DNA of 64,000 nucleotides, taken from the NCBI RefSeq assembly GCF_037040815.1, contig NZ_CP146232.1:4620001-4684000 (forward strand). Direction: 5' to 3'. The DNA comes from Pararoseomonas sp. SCSIO 73927 (GTDB taxonomy: Bacteria; Pseudomonadota; Alphaproteobacteria; Acetobacterales; Acetobacteraceae). Each line of letters starts with the position of its first letter. The first letter of the stretch is position 1. The notes under the pieces were generated by a model. It was not told the origin of the DNA, did not search any database, and saw only the letters and a list, made by a program, of their open reading frames with translations. The position numbers and the translations under genes were made by a program. Shown here piece after piece: positions 61,831-64,000 of the stretch.

Positions 61831-63471
61831 TCAGGCAGGCCGGGCCGGGCCCGCGGGCGCCTGCGCGCCGCCGCGGCCGAGCCGGATGATGAGCTGGTGG
61901 AGGAGGAGGCCGAGCAGACAGAGCGCCGAGACGACGGCAACGACGAGGAAGAGGTCGTTGTAGGCGAGGACATAGGCCTCGCGGGTGGCTACCCCGCCGA
62001 GCAGGGCGGAGCCCTCCGCGCTCCGGAGGGCCGGGTCGTTCAGCACACGGGCGTAGGACGCGCCGTACGCCTGGATGCGCTGCACGACGAGGGGATCGGC
62101 CCCGGTCAGGTTCTCGACGATTTGGCTGGAGTGGAACTTCTCCCGCACCACGAGGAAGCTGCCGAGCCCCGCCGCGCCGAGCAGGCCGCCGAGGTTCTGC
62201 GAGGCAAGGAAGACCGCGAAGAAGCTCGTCAGGCGCTCGATCCCCCATTTCAGCGTGTGGGCGAAGCTCCACCCCACGGCCGGCGGCAGGAAGATCGCGC
62301 CGCCGAAGGCGACCAACCCCTGGGAGAGCAGCACGTCCTGCGGCCGGGTCAGGCTCGTGCCGTGACTCTCCAGCCAGGCGCCGAGGGTGATGAGGGCCAG
62401 CGCCACCGCCTGGATCGCGGCACGGTTCTCCGGCCTGTTGATCAGGGAGACGCCTAGGAAGCCGGCAAGGGTGGCGAGGAGGATGACCCAGAGCATCCCG
62501 GCCATGTGCTCGTTCAGTAGGCCGAGGTTCTGGAAGAAGCCGATCGCGCCCGTGGTCTGCTCCGAGAGGATGAAGCGGGAGAAGAACATGGAGCCGCCGA
62601 AGAGGATCATGTCGCGGGAGGAAAGCCAGTGCAGGTTCACCAGCGGCCGCTCCCGGTTCAGCTCGATCACGACGAGAGCCGTGAGGCAGGCGAGGCCGGC
62701 CGCCAGGCAGAGGCCGAGCCAGGAGGCCTCCGTCCACCAGTAGTAGCGGCCGAGGGTGAGCACCACCGCGATCAGGCCCATCCCGAGGATCAGCAACGGC
62801 AGGCTGACCGCGTCCACCCGGTCGAAGACCTTGGCCGAGACCGGCGGGGTGATCGGCAGGACGAGGATCCAGAAGAGGCACAGGAGGGAGAGCGCCAGCT
62901 CCACCATGTTGAGCTGCGGCCAGAGGCCGATCTCCAGCAGGTGCGGCGAGATCAGCCGGGCCAGGGGCACCGCCACCTGCGAGCCCGTGAGGCCGAGCGC
63001 GATGCCGACCGTCAGCTTGTGCCGCAGCGGCAGCGCCTCCAGCACGTAGAGGAAGGCCAGGGTGTTCAGCATCGCCCCAGCAAAGCCGGCCACGGCGCGC
63101 AGCAGCACGGCGGAGCCCAGGTCATGGACCGCGACATGGGCGATCGAGACGGCGACGAGGAAGAGGATAGCGATCTTCGCCACCCGCCGGAGCCCGAACT
63201 GCGTGCGCAGCTTCCAGAGCAGGATGGAGGCGGTGATGCTGGTGGAGCTGTACGCCGCCATCAGCCACACGGCCTCGTTCGTCGTGGCGCCGAAGGTGGC
63301 CTGCACGGCCTGCAGGTTGCCGGCCACGAGGTAGTTCCCGAGCCCCTGGGCCAACCCGAAGGTGAGCGAGGCCAGCATGTAGAGCGCGAGGTTCGGGAAG
63401 GAGATGTTCTCCGGCGCGGCGGGCGGCGCCGGAGTGGAAGGGGCGGCCGCGGCCGCGCCGGTGTCGCTCAT
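61831..63471 (-). CDS. DHA2-family MFS multidrug transporter (EmrB-like)
   Basis: A 546-aa inner-membrane H+-antiporter with about 14 membrane segments after a Pro/Ala-rich cytoplasmic leader (to about 22). It is close in character to EmrB/QacA, with NEAVWLMAAYSSTSITAS near 66-83 corresponding to the conserved first-helix-pair region. It works with the HlyD-type adaptor downstream. Its ATG at 63471 overlaps the marR stop (ATGA), so pump expression is coupled to its regulator. Substrates unknown. Confidence 0.9.
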   Translation of the reverse strand: MSDTGAAAAAPSTPAPPAAPENISFPNLALYMLASLTFGLAQGLGNYLVAGNLQAVQATFGATTNEAVWLMAAYSSTSITASILLWKLRTQFGLRRVAKIAILFLVAVSIAHVAVHDLGSAVLLRAVAGFAGAMLNTLAFLYVLEALPLRHKLTVGIALGLTGSQVAVPLARLISPHLLEIGLWPQLNMVELALSLLCLFWILVLPITPPVSAKVFDRVDAVSLPLLILGMGLIAVVLTLGRYYWWTEASWLGLCLAAGLACLTALVVIELNRERPLVNLHWLSSRDMILFGGSMFFSRFILSEQTTGAIGFFQNLGLLNEHMAGMLWVILLATLAGFLGVSLINRPENRAAIQAVALALITLGAWLESHGTSLTRPQDVLLSQGLVAFGGAIFLPPAVGWSFAHTLKWGIERLTSFFAVFLASQNLGGLLGAAGLGSFLVVREKFHSSQIVENLTGADPLVVQRIQAYGASYARVLNDPALRSAEGSALLGGVATREAYVLAYNDLFLVVAVVSALCLLGLLLHQLIIRLGRGGAQAPAGPARPA

Positions 63472-63935
63472 CCCTGCCCCTCCCCGGGTGCCTTCTCGGA
63501 TGCCGTGCCCAGCCCCTCCAGCCGGGCCGCGACCGTGGTGAGAACCCGCAGCGCCGTTTCGAGTTCCGCGCGGGGAATGCCGTGCAGCACCCGCTCGCGC
63601 AGCGCCTCGGAGATGCCGTCCACCTCCCGCACCACCGGGCCGGCGGCCTCGGTAAGGACGATCCGGTTGGCGCGCCCGTTTCCGGGCACGGGCTCCCGCC
63701 GGATCAGGCCCTGGCGCTCCAGCCCGTCGAGCAGGCGGACAAGGGTGGGGCCCTCCACCGAGAGCGCCTCCGCCACGTCGCGCTGCATGGCGCTGCCGCC
63801 GGACTGGGAGAGGGTGAGCAGCGCGCGGGACCGGCCGAGCGTCTGGCCGCTGCCCCGCAGCTCGGCGTCCCAGAGGGCGCGCCAGCGCTGCGTCACCCGG
63901 CGCAGGGCCGTGACGAATTCGGCGTTGAGGGTCAT
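63468..63935 (-). CDS. MarR family transcriptional regulator
   Basis: A 155-aa dimeric winged-helix regulator. The recognition region is SAMQRDVAEALSVEGPTLVRLLDGLERQGLI near 48-78, followed by the wing with EPVPGNGRANRIVLTEAA. The N- and C-terminal helices form the dimer. It heads the marR-emrB-emrA operon, and a 26-bp palindrome 16 nt upstream of its ATG is the probable autoregulatory operator. ATG 63935. Confidence 0.92.
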   Translation of the reverse strand: MTLNAEFVTALRRVTQRWRALWDAELRGSGQTLGRSRALLTLSQSGGSAMQRDVAEALSVEGPTLVRLLDGLERQGLIRREPVPGNGRANRIVLTEAAGPVVREVDGISEALRERVLHGIPRAELETALRVLTTVAARLEGLGTASEKAPGEGQG

Positions 63936-63950
63936 GGGCGGAAATGTGTG

Positions 63951-63976
63951 GTAGCAAGCTAACGTTAGCTAGCTAC
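63951..63976. promoter_or_regulatory. Palindromic MarR-type operator
   Basis: GTAGC-AA-GCTAACGTTAGC-TA-GCTAC: a 12-bp perfect palindrome (63958-63969) extended by matching 5-bp arms, 26 bp in all, broken only at the AA/TA pair. It sits 16 nt upstream of the marR ATG and is AT-richer than its surroundings, as expected for a MarR operator overlapping the promoter. Confidence 0.7.
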
Positions 63977-64000
63977 GTGAGAGCGGGGCAGCCCTGCCGA

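Noticed and set aside
1..64000. tRNA, rRNA, CRISPR array, insertion sequence or prophage
   Set aside because: No regularly spaced repeats, no transposase or integrase motif and no tRNA-like cloverleaf seen in the intergenic gaps.

Overview
The window is chromosomal DNA from a high-GC alphaproteobacterium. The gene families and gene order (fused bcsAB, bcsD, rpmH-rnpA-yidD-yidC-engB-argB, ispG-hisS-prfA-prmC-DUF4167) point to Acetobacteraceae, for example a Roseomonas-like genus. This is inference from gene content; no rRNA gene is present. I count 56 protein genes at very high coding density, many linked by ATGA, GTGA or TGATG stop/start overlaps. I saw no tRNA, rRNA, insertion sequence, prophage or CRISPR array.

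Layout. 1-10.4 kb: clpB (cut by the left edge), then a plus-strand block (MOSC protein, GT4 glycosyltransferase, glycogen-debranching-type glucosidase), then a minus-strand housekeeping run DUF4167-prmC-prfA-hisS. 10.6-19.5 kb: ispG, a RodZ-like protein, a nitronate monooxygenase-like flavoprotein coupled to lysC, ubiG, DUF1178, grxC, comF and a BioC/NDUFAF5-like methyltransferase. 19.5-31.0 kb: a complete cellulose-synthesis operon, read on the minus strand as bcsZ, a proline-rich protein, bcsQ, bcsAB fusion, bcsC, bcsD. 31.2-39.8 kb: ABC-F ATPase, universal stress protein, APH/P-loop kinase fusion, pdxH, fabI, aroC, an unrecognised 402-aa protein and a 47-aa protein. 39.8-45.2 kb: an isoprenoid operon tusA-HDAC-xseB-ispA-dxs followed by tlyA. 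45.3-55.7 kb: ROK kinase, dinB, a membrane protein, dapE, dapD, a DUF2336 protein, argB, engB, yidC, yidD, rnpA, rpmH. 56.0-64.0 kb: a pyridine-nucleotide-disulfide-oxidoreductase-like flavoprotein that lacks the redox cysteines, 3-hydroxybutyrate dehydrogenase coupled to a patatin/DUF3734 protein, an orphan histidine kinase, and a marR-emrB-emrA efflux operon with a clear operator.

How the genes fit together. The most notable system is the cellulose operon. It has the Komagataeibacter order (endoglucanase, proline-rich protein, fused synthase, outer-membrane exporter, BcsD) with a BcsQ-type ATPase added. The proline-rich protein occupies the position of CcpAx/BcsH, the partner of BcsD, but carries several short leucine-rich helices spread through a disordered chain; it may be a divergent or multivalent scaffold. 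Other themes are isoprenoid precursor supply (ispG, dxs, ispA), lysine/arginine biosynthesis (lysC, dapD, dapE, argB), carbon-storage turnover (GT4/debranching pair, bdhA/patatin) and ribosome/membrane-insertion housekeeping. Non-coding structure includes an RpoH-type promoter before clpB, a strong sigma70-type promoter before rpmH, a 26-bp MarR operator and several terminator-like hairpins, including five in one 260-bp intergenic stretch.
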